Source of the DNA: Cellvibrio sp. KY-GH-1
Lineage (GTDB): Bacteria; Pseudomonadota; Gammaproteobacteria; Pseudomonadales; Cellvibrionaceae
Assembly (NCBI RefSeq): GCF_008806975.1
Contig: NZ_CP031728.1
Span: forward strand, 3,121,501 to 3,185,500
DNA length: 64,000 nucleotides
Direction of reading: 5' to 3'
In this document: positions 30,117 to 39,940 of the stretch, piece by piece
How the letters are laid out: every line of letters starts with the position of its first letter
Position numbering within the stretch: position 1 is the first letter of the stretch
Made by a program: the position numbers and the translations under genes
The notes under the pieces: generated by a model
What the model was told of the DNA's origin: nothing
Seen by the model: only the letters and a program-made list of their open reading frames with translations
The model's database searches: none

Positions 30117-31358
30117 ATGCTTAGCCCTCTCACAGTTAACACAGTTCGGATACCTAACAAAACTCTGCTTGTTCTCACCTTAAGCCTATTGATTGCCGCC
30201 GCCCCGGGTGTAATGGCGACTTCGGTAATTGAAAAAACTGCTGCAACACCATTAGCAGAGAGTTCACCAATCGGCTGGGATGCTTATTACGCAATCTCTA
30301 AATCACTGCACGAAAAAGATGAAGCGGTAATTGCCGCCGAATTAACAAAGCTCAACAAAAAAACAGCGGAGCTACCGGCAGCCACCAAAGAATTTGGTTT
30401 TGAAATTAATCAACCTATCGAATGGTTTGCCTCTGCTGAAGGCAAACGGGTGATGGATATTATTCTCTCTTTCCAAACGCCGTCCGGGGGCTGGTCCAAA
30501 CGTACCGATATGGCCAAGGCGCTGCGCCAACCGGGACAAGCATTTGGTACCGAAGAGGATTACGTCCCGACGTTCGATAACGGCGCAACCAGCACCCAAT
30601 TGTTATTACTCGCGAAAGCTCACAAGGCTACCGGAGATACGCGCTACGCTGATGCCTTTGCGCGCGGCTTGGCATTGGTGTTAACCGCGCAATATCCCAA
30701 TGGTGGTTGGCCGCAAAGTTTTCCCTTGCGCGGTAGCTATCACGACCACATCACTTACAATGATGCATTGATGCGCGACCTCATGCTGGTATTAAACAAT
30801 GTCGCCCACGCTAAAAATGAATTTACGTTTGTGTCTAAAGCCCAACAACAAGCCGCACGAAATAGCCTTGCGCGCGCACTGGATTGCGTCATAAAAACCC
30901 AGGTAGTCGTCGATGGAAAATTAACAGTCTGGGGCGCACAGCATGATGCAAAAACATTGCAGCCCGCCAAAGCGCGCGCCTATGAAATGATTTCACTCAC
31001 CAGCTCAGAAAGCGTGTGGATGCTGGACTTTTTAATGGATCTGGATAACCCAAGCGAGGTAATTGTAAAGTCGGTACACGCCGCTGCGAGCTGGTATGAG
31101 CGAAGCAAAATAACCGGTAAGACCTGGGTGCGCGGCGCGGTAAGTTTGGACGATGATAAAAATGCGCCGCCACTCTGGGCGCGTTTTTATGAAATAGGCA
31201 CCAATAAACCGGTGTTTGGCGATCGCGACGATTCGATTCACTATGCAATAGGAGAAGTATCAGAGGAACGACGCCTTGGTTACGCCTGGTACACCACAGC
31301 ACCAAATAAAGTGCTGGAGAAATATGCGCGCTGGGCCAAATCCCACCCGTTGAAATAA
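30117..31358 (+). CDS. Pectate lyase, polysaccharide lyase family 10
   Basis: Secreted enzyme cleaving polygalacturonate by beta-elimination. Signal peptide over about residues 15-35 (LLVLTLSLLIAAAPGVMA). Catalytic module similar to Cellvibrio Pel10A: FQTPSGGWSKRTDMAK, FDNGATSTQLLLLAKAH, YPNGGWPQSFPLRGSYHDHITYND, APPLWARFYE and FGDRDDSIHY. No carbohydrate-binding module is attached, in contrast to some Cellvibrio PL10 enzymes. Supports a plant-cell-wall lifestyle. Confidence 0.94.
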   Translation: MLSPLTVNTVRIPNKTLLVLTLSLLIAAAPGVMATSVIEKTAATPLAESSPIGWDAYYAISKSLHEKDEAVIAAELTKLNKKTAELPAATKEFGFEINQPIEWFASAEGKRVMDIILSFQTPSGGWSKRTDMAKALRQPGQAFGTEEDYVPTFDNGATSTQLLLLAKAHKATGDTRYADAFARGLALVLTAQYPNGGWPQSFPLRGSYHDHITYNDALMRDLMLVLNNVAHAKNEFTFVSKAQQQAARNSLARALDCVIKTQVVVDGKLTVWGAQHDAKTLQPAKARAYEMISLTSSESVWMLDFLMDLDNPSEVIVKSVHAAASWYERSKITGKTWVRGAVSLDDDKNAPPLWARFYEIGTNKPVFGDRDDSIHYAIGEVSEERRLGYAWYTTAPNKVLEKYARWAKSHPLK

Positions 31359-31381
31359 GAATGAAAAGCGACGGGCAATAT

Positions 31382-31837
31382 TCACTGCCCGTCGCTTGAC
31401 CAGACTTTCATACTCTGCACCGCCAGTAATTTGCATTCTCCCGTTAACTCAACGTAGGTCCGCATTACCTGATAACGCGAAGTGCGAAAAGTTTTACCGT
31501 CCGCATTCCATTTTTCCACACTGACCAACCCTTCTACTACCGCCGTATTTTGAAGGTGCCTAACACTCAAATCGTGCGAGCGCCGCGCCTTGGGTTGTTC
31601 TTCCGGTTTTTGCACTCGCTCAATGAGGGCTGCCTTTGTTTCTTTCAAATTGGCCAGGTTGTGCACCCAATAAAACTCCGGGGCGAGTAATTGCTCCAAG
31701 AATTTTACATCTCCCTTCTGCATCGCAGTTTCATAGCGCTGATCCAATGTGATCAGGTTTTTAGTCTCCATACAGGAATCGGCAAGGGTGGGCATAGAAG
31801 CACAGGACAATATCGTCATGACAACCAATTTTTTCAT
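31382..31837 (-). CDS. Secreted SnoaL-like/DUF4440 protein
   Basis: 151 residues with signal peptide (MKKLVVMTILSCASMPTLA). The mature part looks like an NTF2/SnoaL fold of the DUF4440 kind (LITLDQRYETAMQKGDVKFLEQLLAPEFYWVH, then YQVMRTYVEL). Tail-to-tail with the pectate lyase. Catalysis unknown. Confidence 0.75.
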   Translation of the reverse strand: MKKLVVMTILSCASMPTLADSCMETKNLITLDQRYETAMQKGDVKFLEQLLAPEFYWVHNLANLKETKAALIERVQKPEEQPKARRSHDLSVRHLQNTAVVEGLVSVEKWNADGKTFRTSRYQVMRTYVELTGECKLLAVQSMKVWSSDGQ

Positions 31838-32171
31838 CGTGAATTACCATTAAATAGACACGCAAAACATGTTTACATAAATTTTTAACATAAAAAAAGC
31901 CGACACCAAAACGATGCCGGCCAAGACCATACTAGATTACAAATAAAGGGGAGTTCCAAACTGGGCTAAGAGAAAAACCCAACGGTAACTACACAACCTC
32001 CCTAAATCGATAAGCCAACCAATCGCAACACACCACCGTCAGCTCACAGGGAGAAACCGTCACCGGTAGTTTCAGTATTGTTCAGTTTTCAATCATTGCC
32101 AGTTTTCATCGGGTAATTTTTAAATTATTTGGCGATAACTACATTCGCCTGATTAGAAATGGCTATATCAA
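31838..32171. other. Intergenic region without a gene
   Basis: About 330 bases between two minus-strand genes. A weak terminator-like hairpin is visible on the minus strand near 31893-31922 (GCCGGCA paired with TGTCGGC, then seven Ts). Otherwise AT-rich DNA with no ORF I trust. Confidence 0.5.
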
Positions 32172-32510
32172 CTACAAAGACCCGCGCCCCATCAACACCA
32201 TTGCCTCATTAATTAACTGATCGAGACGCGCTGCTGTGGTAGAGCGCAATGCAAACTCATCAATCAATTTCAACAAGCGTCCCAACTTGGGCCGCGCAGC
32301 ACGAAACTCTTCTGTGACCGGTTCATACACCAAATCGTGATCTTGCACGCTTAACTTGCCCAGTTCGGAAAGCTCAGCGTGCAACGCGCTAATAAGGTCA
32401 TAAAAAAAATCTTTGCGATCCAGACTATTGGCTTCCCAATAGGCCTGATCCAAACCTGCCTGCAATCCTTCCAAAACCCGAATTGCGCTGGAAATATTGT
32501 TACATGTCAT
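32172..32510 (-). CDS. Hypothetical helical protein
   Basis: 112 residues from ATG 32510 (MTCNNISSAIRVLEGL), with a weak AGG upstream; a GTG at 32519 is an alternative. Predicted all-helical, acidic, soluble, no cysteines of note and no motif I recognise. Stands alone, divergent from the LysE gene. Confidence 0.6.
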   Translation of the reverse strand: MTCNNISSAIRVLEGLQAGLDQAYWEANSLDRKDFFYDLISALHAELSELGKLSVQDHDLVYEPVTEEFRAARPKLGRLLKLIDEFALRSTTAARLDQLINEAMVLMGRGSL

Positions 32511-32620
32511 ACCAAACACCTTTTGCTCAAGAAATCTGTTTCGCTTGAGTATAGGAGACTTTAACGCCGCTGCTGATTGCTCTGTTACACTGCAGGCGAC
32601 CCGGCTTGCACTTTTATTAA

Positions 32621-33238
32621 ATGATCTCGATCGAACAACTCTGGCTGTTTAGCACCCTCACATTTATTGTCTCGGCCAGCCCCGGGCCGGTGATGCTGTC
32701 GTGCATGGCCGATGCGGGCCGTTTTGGTTTTGCCAAATCGATTTTCACCATGCTCGGCGCCAGCGCCGGCAACCTGGTACTCATGCTTTTATCGGCCGTT
32801 GGCCTGGGATTATTGGTAGAACAATCGGAATGGGTGTTTAATCTGATCAAATGGATAGGCGCCGCTTATCTGGTGTATCTGGGCGCAGAGCAGATCCGCG
32901 CCAAACCACACAACCTGCAAGAAGATTTACCTGCAGTGCGCAGCAGCCACCTGTTTTGGAAATCGCTGGTGGTGGCGATAACCAACCCCAAAGGCTTAAT
33001 CTATTTTGGCGCCCTCTTTCCACAGTTCATCAACATCCACCAACCAATGCCAGCCCAATTCGCTCTGCTTACGGTTATTTTTCTGATTACCGATTTGCTC
33101 TGGATGGCGATTTACGCCTCGGGCGGCAGCGCGATTATGCGCTGGCTTAAATCCCCGGCTCACCAACGCTGGTTTAACCGCATCTCCGGCGGCACCCTCA
33201 TCGCGGCTGGCATCGCCCTGGCGTTTACGCAACTTTGA
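32621..33238 (+). CDS. LysE/RhtB-family exporter
   Basis: 205 residues with about six hydrophobic helices. Family signature in the first helices: FIVSASPGPVMLSCMADAGRFGFAKS (positions 16-41), then WIGAAYLVYLGAEQIR and NPKGLIYFGALFPQF. Likely exports an amino acid or related metabolite; substrate unknown. Confidence 0.9.
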   Translation: MISIEQLWLFSTLTFIVSASPGPVMLSCMADAGRFGFAKSIFTMLGASAGNLVLMLLSAVGLGLLVEQSEWVFNLIKWIGAAYLVYLGAEQIRAKPHNLQEDLPAVRSSHLFWKSLVVAITNPKGLIYFGALFPQFINIHQPMPAQFALLTVIFLITDLLWMAIYASGGSAIMRWLKSPAHQRWFNRISGGTLIAAGIALAFTQL

Positions 33239-33352
33239 GCCAAACCATTCGCTGCCCCTGCAAAATTTCGATATAAGCAAAGAAAAAACAATTCTTTTTC
33301 AGGCTCGCCAAAAATCCCTAAGCTGCGCCTATCAACTTGAGGAGGCAGCAAC

Positions 33353-33964
33353 ATGTCCAACGTCGATTCGTTTTTCCCACAATCATTGCGCGAACAACCG
33401 ATAGTAATTGTGCCCGGTTTACGCAATAGCGATGCCCAGCACTGGCAGAGCCGCTGGGAAGCAAAATTGCCGCACAGTAACCGCATTGAACTCGCAGAAT
33501 GGGACACGCCTGATTTGGAAAAATGGAAGCGGGGGATTCGCGCGCAACTGCAAAACATCGATAAACCGGTAGTGATTATTGCCCACAGCTTTGGCGCTCT
33601 GGCGAGCGCGAGTATCGCGCAGGAGTTTCCGGAAAAAATTGCCGCCTTATTTTTGGTGGCACCTGCCGATCCGGATAAATTCGGGATAGCCACACACTTG
33701 CCGCAACAACCGCTACGCGTATCAACCCGGATTATTGCCAGCAGCAATGACCCCTGGCTGACCGAAGCCAAAGCTGCCTACTGGGCATTATTGTGGGGGG
33801 CTGATTATCTGCGTTATAAAAATGTTGGGCATATCAATAGCGCGTCCAATTTAGGCGACTGGCCGGAGGGCGTGAATCAATTACAACAACTCCTACGAAA
33901 AACCCGGGTATTGGATAAACGCGCAACCAAAACGCCAAGCCAAGGTCACGCAACAGCGGCTTAA
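33353..33964 (+). CDS. RBBP9/YdeN-family serine hydrolase
   Basis: 203 residues. Alpha/beta hydrolase of the RBBP9/YdeN type: IVIVPGLRNSDAQHWQSRWE early, nucleophile elbow HSFGAL near residue 79, acidic residue in SSNDPWL, and catalytic His in VGHINSASNLGDWP. GAGG precedes the ATG. Substrate unknown. Confidence 0.9.
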   Translation: MSNVDSFFPQSLREQPIVIVPGLRNSDAQHWQSRWEAKLPHSNRIELAEWDTPDLEKWKRGIRAQLQNIDKPVVIIAHSFGALASASIAQEFPEKIAALFLVAPADPDKFGIATHLPQQPLRVSTRIIASSNDPWLTEAKAAYWALLWGADYLRYKNVGHINSASNLGDWPEGVNQLQQLLRKTRVLDKRATKTPSQGHATAA

Positions 33965-34048
33965 GCGCCACTCACCAGCCAACTCAAGAACCGGGTCACA
34001 GTTTCTACACGGCAATTTGCGAATACGAATTAATCTCGATAGAGTGCA

Positions 34049-34078
34049 CCGCGAATACCCCCTGACAGGTATTCGCGG
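34049..34078. repeat. Intergenic hairpin
   Basis: Eleven-base-pair stem CCGCGAATACC (34049-34059) with GGTATTCGCGG (34068-34078). No T run on either side, so not a simple terminator. It lies between the hydrolase and aminotransferase genes. Confidence 0.5.
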
Positions 34079-34248
34079 CAACCACTAATAATAACGTCCT
34101 GGCTTTATCGCACTCCCGCTTGCGTTTTCATCGCGTCGATTCCCCCTTGGAACCGGCAGAGCAATCAGCAGCATTTCAATTCCTGACAGTTAACAGAAGT
34201 ATCATTAACCCGGATGCGGTAAGGCTTAGCCCAACTGGAATCTGTCCC

Positions 34249-35418
34249 ATGAGTAACGCCCCCAATACGCCGTTTGATACCAGCCTGTTTGGTAAAACTA
34301 CCCACAATCCTTCGTTTGCAAGCCTGACCAAGCAATTCAGCGAAATTAATGGCCTACGCGATTACTGCATTCCGGTGAACCCGTATTTTCCACCACAGCA
34401 AGTAATGGACAAATTGCAAGAGCGCATCGCCTACGCGTTGAAATACTACCCCGGCTCAAACGAAAGCATTGCCGAGAATATTGCGCAATTTTCCGGCGTC
34501 CATAACCCCAAAACAATTATTGCCGGCAATGGCTCTACGGAAATTATTTCCTGGTTAAATTCGCTATTTATTCAGGAGAGTTTATTCGTACCTGTGCCTT
34601 CCTTTGGCCGCTGGATAGAAGAGCCACAAGGGTTGGGAGTTGAACTTCACACCTATCGCTATGAAGACGCCAACAATCAATACGCCGCGCCAGAAACCTT
34701 AATTGCTGAAGTAAAAAAATCCGGCGCACGCAACCTGGTAATTTGTAATCCCAATAACCCTACCGGCTCGATTTTATCGCGTGACGAAATTTTGCAAATT
34801 CTCGCGGCATTACCCGAGCTGGATAATATTGTGATTGATGAATCGTTTATCGACTTCTCGGGCGAAGAACCGCCGTCAATAAAAAATGACGTGGCCAGTT
34901 ATCCAAATGCCTGGGTATTAAAAAGCCTGGGGAAAAATGTGGGCCTGCACGGCTTGCGCATGGGCTTTGCAATTAGTAATGAGAACAATATTGCCAAGCT
35001 GCGCACTCACCTGCCCTACTGGAATGTCAACGGCATTACCGAGATGCTGTTGCATCTGATTAAAGATGAACATCAGGCATACCACGAGAGTCGTTTGAAA
35101 ACGATTGCCGATGCGATTTATTTATCGGAGCGCTTTGAAGAATTACCAGAGTTCACAGTCTACCCAACGCATTCCAATTTTATTTTTGTCAAATTGCGCG
35201 ATGATATTAACGGCACCGAATTGCGCGATCGCGTGTTGCAACAACACGGTTGCTTTATTCGCAATTGCGGCAACAAACTCGGCTCCAGCGAGCAATATTT
35301 CCGCATAGCGGCGCGCCCGGCAGACGACGTAAATCACCTGATCAATGCATTCAAAATTGAATTGCATGCGCTCGGCAAACCAAACAATACGACCAGTAAT
35401 TTGCTCATTGCCGATTAA
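34249..35418 (+). CDS. PLP-dependent class I/II aminotransferase (HisC/CobD-like)
   Basis: 389 residues from ATG 34249 (MSNAPNTPFD); the frame extends upstream to 34120 but without family residues. PLP-fold motifs: YYPGSNESIAENIAQFSG, CNPNNPTGSILSRDE, IDESFIDFSGEE, and the lysine motif SLGKNVGLHGLRMG. Closest in style to histidinol-phosphate aminotransferases and threonine-phosphate decarboxylases; no his or cob neighbours to decide the substrate. A GC-rich hairpin (35425-35453) follows the stop. Confidence 0.85.
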   Translation: MSNAPNTPFDTSLFGKTTHNPSFASLTKQFSEINGLRDYCIPVNPYFPPQQVMDKLQERIAYALKYYPGSNESIAENIAQFSGVHNPKTIIAGNGSTEIISWLNSLFIQESLFVPVPSFGRWIEEPQGLGVELHTYRYEDANNQYAAPETLIAEVKKSGARNLVICNPNNPTGSILSRDEILQILAALPELDNIVIDESFIDFSGEEPPSIKNDVASYPNAWVLKSLGKNVGLHGLRMGFAISNENNIAKLRTHLPYWNVNGITEMLLHLIKDEHQAYHESRLKTIADAIYLSERFEELPEFTVYPTHSNFIFVKLRDDINGTELRDRVLQQHGCFIRNCGNKLGSSEQYFRIAARPADDVNHLINAFKIELHALGKPNNTTSNLLIAD

Positions 35419-35745
35419 CTCTGGCAACGGCCGTCGAATACTCGGCGGCCGTTGTAGTCTCCCTATTTCCTCGCCGAAACCAAAACTTGTACACTAGAAC
35501 ACATATGTTACAAGTTTACCCAACTAAAAGCACTTAAGCGTCAAGCAAGTAACGCTTTATTGTCATTCCGACAAGATGCTTATTGTTTAATTGACAATAT
35601 CATTGCGGATCACTAAATAGTTATCCCGACCCATCGTTTTAAATAATAAGTAGTGATGGATCTGGCCCCCTGCATTCCCGCAGGATCAACTTTCACTCCG
35701 CGCTCATTTAATAATTCAGCCGCGGAAAACTCCCGGAGATTCTCC
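35419..35745. other. Intergenic region upstream of the deacetylase
   Basis: Contains the hairpin CAACGGCCG/CGGCCGTTG (35425-35453) after the aminotransferase, AT-rich DNA with an ATTGTCA...TTGACAAT dyad around 35558-35601, and GGAG eight bases before the next ATG. No gene seen; likely holds the deacetylase promoter. Confidence 0.45.
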
Positions 35746-36774
35746 ATGACTTATCTACGCAGCCTTGCGGCAATTCTCGCTGGCATTTTGTTGGCAGCCG
35801 CCGCCGACGCGCAAACTATTACGCTACGCGCGCGCGGCGTCGCCGGAACCGAACACATCAACCTCAAGGTGGCTGGTGCAACGGTAGCTCAGTGGACACT
35901 GACAACCAGCCTGAAAGATTACACCTACACGGGCAGCGCCTCTGGCGATATTCAGGTGCAATACGACAACGACGCCAGTGGGCGTGACGTAGTAGTCGAT
36001 TATCTGCGGGTTAACAACGAAATTCGCCAGGCAGAAAACATGCGCACTAATACCGGCCTCTATGCGAATGGCAGTTGTGGCGGCGGCTCCTATTCGGAAA
36101 CCATGCACTGCAACGGTTATATCGGATTCGGTTACACCTACGAATGCATGAGCGGAAACTGCGGGACTGGCGGTGGTGGTAGTTCCAGTTCAAGCGCAAG
36201 TTGTAGCGGTTATGTTGGCCTGACCTTTGACGATGGCCCCACCAACAATACCGCCACACTGATTAGCTTGTTAAAACAAAATAATTTAACCCCGGTCACC
36301 TGGTTTGTGTGGGGCGAGCGCGCTGCCGCGAATTCCGCCATGCTGGGGCAGATGCGCAGCGTCGGCGTGTTGCAAAATCACAGCTACAACCATCCACATC
36401 TCAACGGTTACAGCTATCAACAAGTTTATGACCAACTGAACCGCACCAACCAAGCAATTCAGAATTCCGGCGCACCAAAACCAACGTTGTTTCGCCCACC
36501 CTACGGTGAAAGCAATTCCACCGTACAACAAGCAGCAAGCGCGCTTGGCTTGCGCATTATCACCTGGAATGTCGACTCGCAAGATTGGAATGGCGCTAGC
36601 AGCAGCAGTATCGCCAACGCGGTTAACCAATTGCAAAATGGCCAAGTGATTTTAATGCACGATGGCTATTCAACCACTAACGGTGCGCTGGCCCAGATTG
36701 CCGCCAATTTGCGTGCTAAAAGACTCTGCCCTGGCAAGATAGACCCCGCCACCGGCCGCGCAGTTGCACCTTAA
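35746..36774 (+). CDS. Secreted CBM60-like plus CE4 polysaccharide deacetylase
   Basis: 342 residues: signal peptide (SLAAILAGILLAAAADA), an N-terminal module (about 25-140) matching CBM60/36-type xylan-binding domains of Cellvibrio (TLRARGVAGTEHINLKV, DIQVQYDNDASGRDVVVDY, CGGGSYSETMHCNGYIGFG), a Gly/Ser linker, then a NodB domain with TFDDGP, NHSYNHPH, RPPYGE, WNVDSQDW and ILMHDG, all five CE4 motifs. Likely acetylxylan esterase or chitooligosaccharide deacetylase; the CBM favours xylan. GGAG precedes the ATG at 35746. Confidence 0.92.
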   Translation: MTYLRSLAAILAGILLAAAADAQTITLRARGVAGTEHINLKVAGATVAQWTLTTSLKDYTYTGSASGDIQVQYDNDASGRDVVVDYLRVNNEIRQAENMRTNTGLYANGSCGGGSYSETMHCNGYIGFGYTYECMSGNCGTGGGGSSSSSASCSGYVGLTFDDGPTNNTATLISLLKQNNLTPVTWFVWGERAAANSAMLGQMRSVGVLQNHSYNHPHLNGYSYQQVYDQLNRTNQAIQNSGAPKPTLFRPPYGESNSTVQQAASALGLRIITWNVDSQDWNGASSSSIANAVNQLQNGQVILMHDGYSTTNGALAQIAANLRAKRLCPGKIDPATGRAVAP

Positions 36775-36806
36775 AAATCGCGCGTAATTCTGCGGTAAAC
36801 TATAAA

Positions 36807-36836
36807 AAGGCATCGCGTTTGCGATGCCTTTTTTAT
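36807..36836. terminator. Bidirectional terminator between the deacetylase and ahpF
   Basis: Ten-base-pair stem AAGGCATCGC (36807-36816) with GCGATGCCTT (36821-36830), loop GTTT, with T runs in both directions. It serves the convergent deacetylase and ahpF genes. Confidence 0.92.
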
Positions 36837-38402
36837 TTAGCACGGGCTACTGGTACGAATCAGATAATCAAACGCGCCCAAAGAGGCGCTGGCACCGGCC
36901 CCCATGGCGATAATGATTTGCTTGTAGGGCACGTTGGTACAATCGCCCGCGGCAAATACACCAGGCACTGACGTCTCTCCGCGCGCATTGATTTCAATTT
37001 CACCGCGATTCGTCAGCTGCACTGTGCCTTTTAAGAAATCGGTATTGGGCAGCAGACCGATTTGCACAAAAATACCGTCCAGTTCCACAGTGGCGATTTC
37101 ATCGGTATTGCGGCTTTTGTATTTCAGCGCCGTAACTTTCTCGCCATTGCCGACCACCTCAGAGGTTAAGGCTTCGGTGATCACTGTTACGTTGGGCAAG
37201 CTGAATAATTTGCGCTGCAATACTGCATCTGCACGCAACTTTGAATCGAATTCAATCAGGGTTACCTGAGCCACAATTCCCGCCAAATCAATCGCCGCTT
37301 CCACGCCTGAGTTGCCACCACCAATCACTGCTACGCGTTTGCCTTTAAATAAAGGGCCATCGCAATGTGGGCAGTAGGCTACGCCTTTGCCGCGATATTC
37401 TTGCTCGCCGGGAACATTCATCTCTCTCCAGCGTGCGCCAGTGGCGAGAATCACGCTTTTACTTTTAACGCTGGCACCGCTGGCGAGTTTGACTTCCACC
37501 AGATCACCGGGATTATTACCAGGAATAACCTCCGCCGCTTTTTGCAGATTCATTACATCCACATCGTATTCTTTAACGTGCTGCTCCAGCGCCATGGCCA
37601 ATTTCGGGCCTTCTGTCGCTTTCACGGAAATAAAGTTTTCAATGCCGACTGTATCTAACACTTGCCCACCAAAACGCTCGGCCACTACACCGGTGCGAAT
37701 GCCTTTACGCGCGGAATAAATCGCCGCCGCTGCGCCCGCAGGGCCACCGCCAATAACCAATACATCAAACGGATCTTTTTCACCCAAGGCTTTGGCATCG
37801 CGCTCGGCCGCGCCGGTATCAATTTTCGCGATAATTTCTTCCAGCGTCATACGGCCCTGTCCGAAATGCTCACCATTCAAATACACACTGGGAACCGCCA
37901 TGACTTTACGCTGCTCGACTTCGTTTTGAAAAAGCGCGCCATCGATCATAGTGGCTGAAAAATTCGGGTTGATCGCTGCCAACAAATTTACGGCCTGCAC
38001 TACGTCCGGGCAGTTGTGGCAGGAGAGCGAGACAAACACTTCAAAATGAAATTTGCCCTCAATTGCTCTAATTTGTTCAATGGTTTTTGCATCCACCTTG
38101 GGTGGATGTCCGCCGGTTTGCAATAAGGCCAACACCAGCGAGGTAAATTCGTGCCCCATGGGAATTCCCGCAAATTCAATTCGCGGTGCTTCACCCAGTG
38201 CAGCAATAGAAAATGATGGGCGATACGCGGCGTTACCCAGATTACTTACACTCACTTTTCCAGACAGCGTCGCAATGTCTAACAAAAGATTATTTAACTC
38301 TTCGCTTTTTGAACTCTCATCCAGGCTAGCAACCAGTTGGATGGGGCGTTGCAGTTTTTCCAAATAGGCTTTGAGTTGGCCTTTAATCGCAGCATCTAAC
38401 AT
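36837..38402 (-). CDS. ahpF: Alkyl hydroperoxide reductase subunit F
   Basis: Flavoprotein that reduces AhpC using NADH. About 521 residues from ATG 38402 ([11 protein letters not shown]), with GGAGA five bases before it. N-terminal thioredoxin-like domains with redox centre SCHNCPDVV near residue 125, FAD site [17 protein letters not shown] near residue 215, and the second redox pair YCPHCDG near residue 340. Operonic downstream of ahpC. Confidence 0.96.
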   Translation of the reverse strand: MLDAAIKGQLKAYLEKLQRPIQLVASLDESSKSEELNNLLLDIATLSGKVSVSNLGNAAYRPSFSIAALGEAPRIEFAGIPMGHEFTSLVLALLQTGGHPPKVDAKTIEQIRAIEGKFHFEVFVSLSCHNCPDVVQAVNLLAAINPNFSATMIDGALFQNEVEQRKVMAVPSVYLNGEHFGQGRMTLEEIIAKIDTGAAERDAKALGEKDPFDVLVIGGGPAGAAAAIYSARKGIRTGVVAERFGGQVLDTVGIENFISVKATEGPKLAMALEQHVKEYDVDVMNLQKAAEVIPGNNPGDLVEVKLASGASVKSKSVILATGARWREMNVPGEQEYRGKGVAYCPHCDGPLFKGKRVAVIGGGNSGVEAAIDLAGIVAQVTLIEFDSKLRADAVLQRKLFSLPNVTVITEALTSEVVGNGEKVTALKYKSRNTDEIATVELDGIFVQIGLLPNTDFLKGTVQLTNRGEIEINARGETSVPGVFAAGDCTNVPYKQIIIAMGAGASASLGAFDYLIRTSSPC

Positions 38403-38427
38403 GGTGTTCTCCATAAAATTTGAAACT

Positions 38428-38517
38428 CCCCCTGCCCCTCTTTTTCAAAGAGGGGAGGTCACATTCCTCCCTTTTATACGGGGCGCGTAGCTAAGGGAGG
38501 CTTGGAGGGATTTGATT
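38428..38517. repeat. Nested inverted-repeat element between ahpF and ahpC
   Basis: Contains CCCCTCTTT/AAAGAGGGG (38435-38455) and CCTCCC/GGGAGG (38466-38500), with C-rich and G-rich flanks. The pattern is like dispersed intergenic repeat elements built of C-runs, a TTTTTCAAA centre and G-runs. It would fold strongly in the ahpC-ahpF mRNA and may separate the expression levels of the two genes. Confidence 0.5.
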
Positions 38518-38530
38518 AGGTAGAAATAAC

Positions 38531-39094
38531 TTAGATCTTGCCAACCAAATCCAAAGATGGAGCCAAAGTCGCTTCACCTTCTTTCCACTTGGCCGGGCAC
38601 ACTTCACCCGGGTGGCTCGCAACATATTGCGCGGCTTTAACTTTGCGCAGCAGTTCAGAGGCATCGCGACCGATACCGCCGGCATTGATTTCGATGATTT
38701 GAATTTTGCCTTCCGGATCGATCACGAAAGTACCGCGATCCGCCAGACCGGCTTCTTCAATCATCACACCGAAGTTACGGGTGATAGTGCCAGTTGGGTC
38801 GCCGATCATTGGGTATTGGATCTTGCCAATGGTCTCAGAGCTGTCGTGCCATGCTTTGTGGGTGAAGTGAGTGTCGGTAGACACTGAGTAGATCTCTACG
38901 CCCATGCTTTGGAATTCCGCGTAGTTGTCGGCCAGATCGCCCAGTTCGGTGGGGCATACAAAGGTGAAGTCCGCCGGGTAGAAGAACACGACTGACCACT
39001 TGCCTTTCAGGTCAGCATCGGTCACTGGCACAAACTTGCCTTGATGGTAAGCCTGGGCGCTGAATGGTTTGATTACAGAATTAATAGTTGCCAT
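38531..39094 (-). CDS. ahpC: Peroxiredoxin AhpC (alkyl hydroperoxide reductase C)
   Basis: 2-Cys peroxiredoxin, 187 residues from ATG 39094 ([19 protein letters not shown]). Peroxidatic Cys in FTFVCPTE near residue 47, resolving Cys in EVCPAKW near residue 166, and the GGIG motif of robust typical 2-Cys enzymes. GAGTACT region precedes the start. Very confident. Confidence 0.97.
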   Translation of the reverse strand: MATINSVIKPFSAQAYHQGKFVPVTDADLKGKWSVVFFYPADFTFVCPTELGDLADNYAEFQSMGVEIYSVSTDTHFTHKAWHDSSETIGKIQYPMIGDPTGTITRNFGVMIEEAGLADRGTFVIDPEGKIQIIEINAGGIGRDASELLRKVKAAQYVASHPGEVCPAKWKEGEATLAPSLDLVGKI

Positions 39095-39247
39095 GAGTAG
39101 TACTCCTGAGTCTGTTGGGTTAATTGCTTCGACGGGCACAGATTAGGGAGTCAGGCGCCAAGCGGCTAATTGAATGTGGCCATACCACCGATATTTAAAA
39201 TTTATCAACAATAAAACATTAATTTTAATTGGCTATGACAAGCGGAC

Positions 39248-39288
39248 AAAAAAGCCGCCGCGTCCATCCCGGACGCGGCGGCTTTTGA
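39248..39288. terminator. Bidirectional terminator
   Basis: Fourteen-base-pair stem AAGCCGCCGCGTCC (39252-39265) with GGACGCGGCGGCTT (39271-39284). On the minus strand six Ts follow; on the plus strand four. It closes the secreted repeat protein gene. Confidence 0.88.
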
Positions 39289-39329
39289 TAGGAGTGTTTA
39301 GTGAGCCGGGCTGCGCTAAAGAATCGCCG

Positions 39330-39746
39330 TTACACGTTTCTGCCGTGACGGTCGATAATCAGGCCGCCCGCCAAGTGTTGATCCACAATCATGCCGCCTG
39401 CAACATGCCTGTCGACAATTAAACCGCCACTGAGCAGTTTGATACCACCGCGCTCAAGCACCGGGGACTTTTCGATAACCAAGCCACCATTATCCGTTTG
39501 ATCCTCTACCGCCGAATTTGAACCCTTGCGGTCAGGCACGATGACGCCGGCGGTTTTACGATCCGGCACAATAATGCCCTCAACTACCAGGCCGCCATTA
39601 TCCACTTGCTTCTCCAGCATCAAACTGCCTTGAAGTTGTTGATCAAAGGGCGGGGTCACTTGTTTCTCAAGAACAAGGCCACCGGCAGCAGCAAATTGGG
39701 TAGCCAACACTAACGTGGCAAACAGAACAGATTTAGATTTCAACAT
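39330..39746 (-). CDS. Small secreted protein with GG-(L/M)-(I/V) repeats
   Basis: 138 residues with signal peptide MLKSKSVLFATLVLATQFAAA. The mature part is built from about seven short units with a Gly-Gly (or Ala-Gly), two or three aliphatics, an acidic residue and a basic residue: GGLVLEKQV, GGLVVEG, AGVIVPDRK, GGLVIEKS, GGLIVDRHV, GGMIVDQHL, GGLIIDRH. This suggests a repetitive beta structure. No family recognised. Its upstream region is shared in layout with that of the M23 peptidase at 61-62 kb. GAGG precedes the ATG. Confidence 0.75.
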   Translation of the reverse strand: MLKSKSVLFATLVLATQFAAAGGLVLEKQVTPPFDQQLQGSLMLEKQVDNGGLVVEGIIVPDRKTAGVIVPDRKGSNSAVEDQTDNGGLVIEKSPVLERGGIKLLSGGLIVDRHVAGGMIVDQHLAGGLIIDRHGRNV

Positions 39747-39859
39747 GATTGCATCCTCGCAAAAAATTTCAGTTTACTTGCCGCTATGGCAAGCCAGTTT
39801 GAGTATCCTTTCGGAAGTTAATGAACAAGCATTCCTGCCACCTTCCCGACATCCTTGCC

Positions 39860-39940
39860 GCTCGTTCATGTAGCCATCTTAGGCCACGAAGTTGTCAGAA
39901 CTATGCCGCAGAAAAAGAGAATTGTTGCAATTGTGTCAAC
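39860..39940 (-). promoter_or_regulatory. Shared upstream control region, copy 1
   Basis: Three blocks (plus-strand spelling): GTTCATGT at 39864-39871, TTGTCAG at 39892-39898, AATTGTGTCA at 39929-39938. The same three blocks occur with the same 28- and 65-base offsets upstream of the M23 peptidase. On the minus strand this reads TGACACAATT, CTGACAA, ACATGAAC toward the gene. Which regulator uses it is unknown. Confidence 0.65.

Noticed and set aside
33160..33771. 203-residue minus-strand open frame
   Set aside because: Antisense to the RBBP9-like hydrolase and part of the LysE gene, which have good motifs and start signals.
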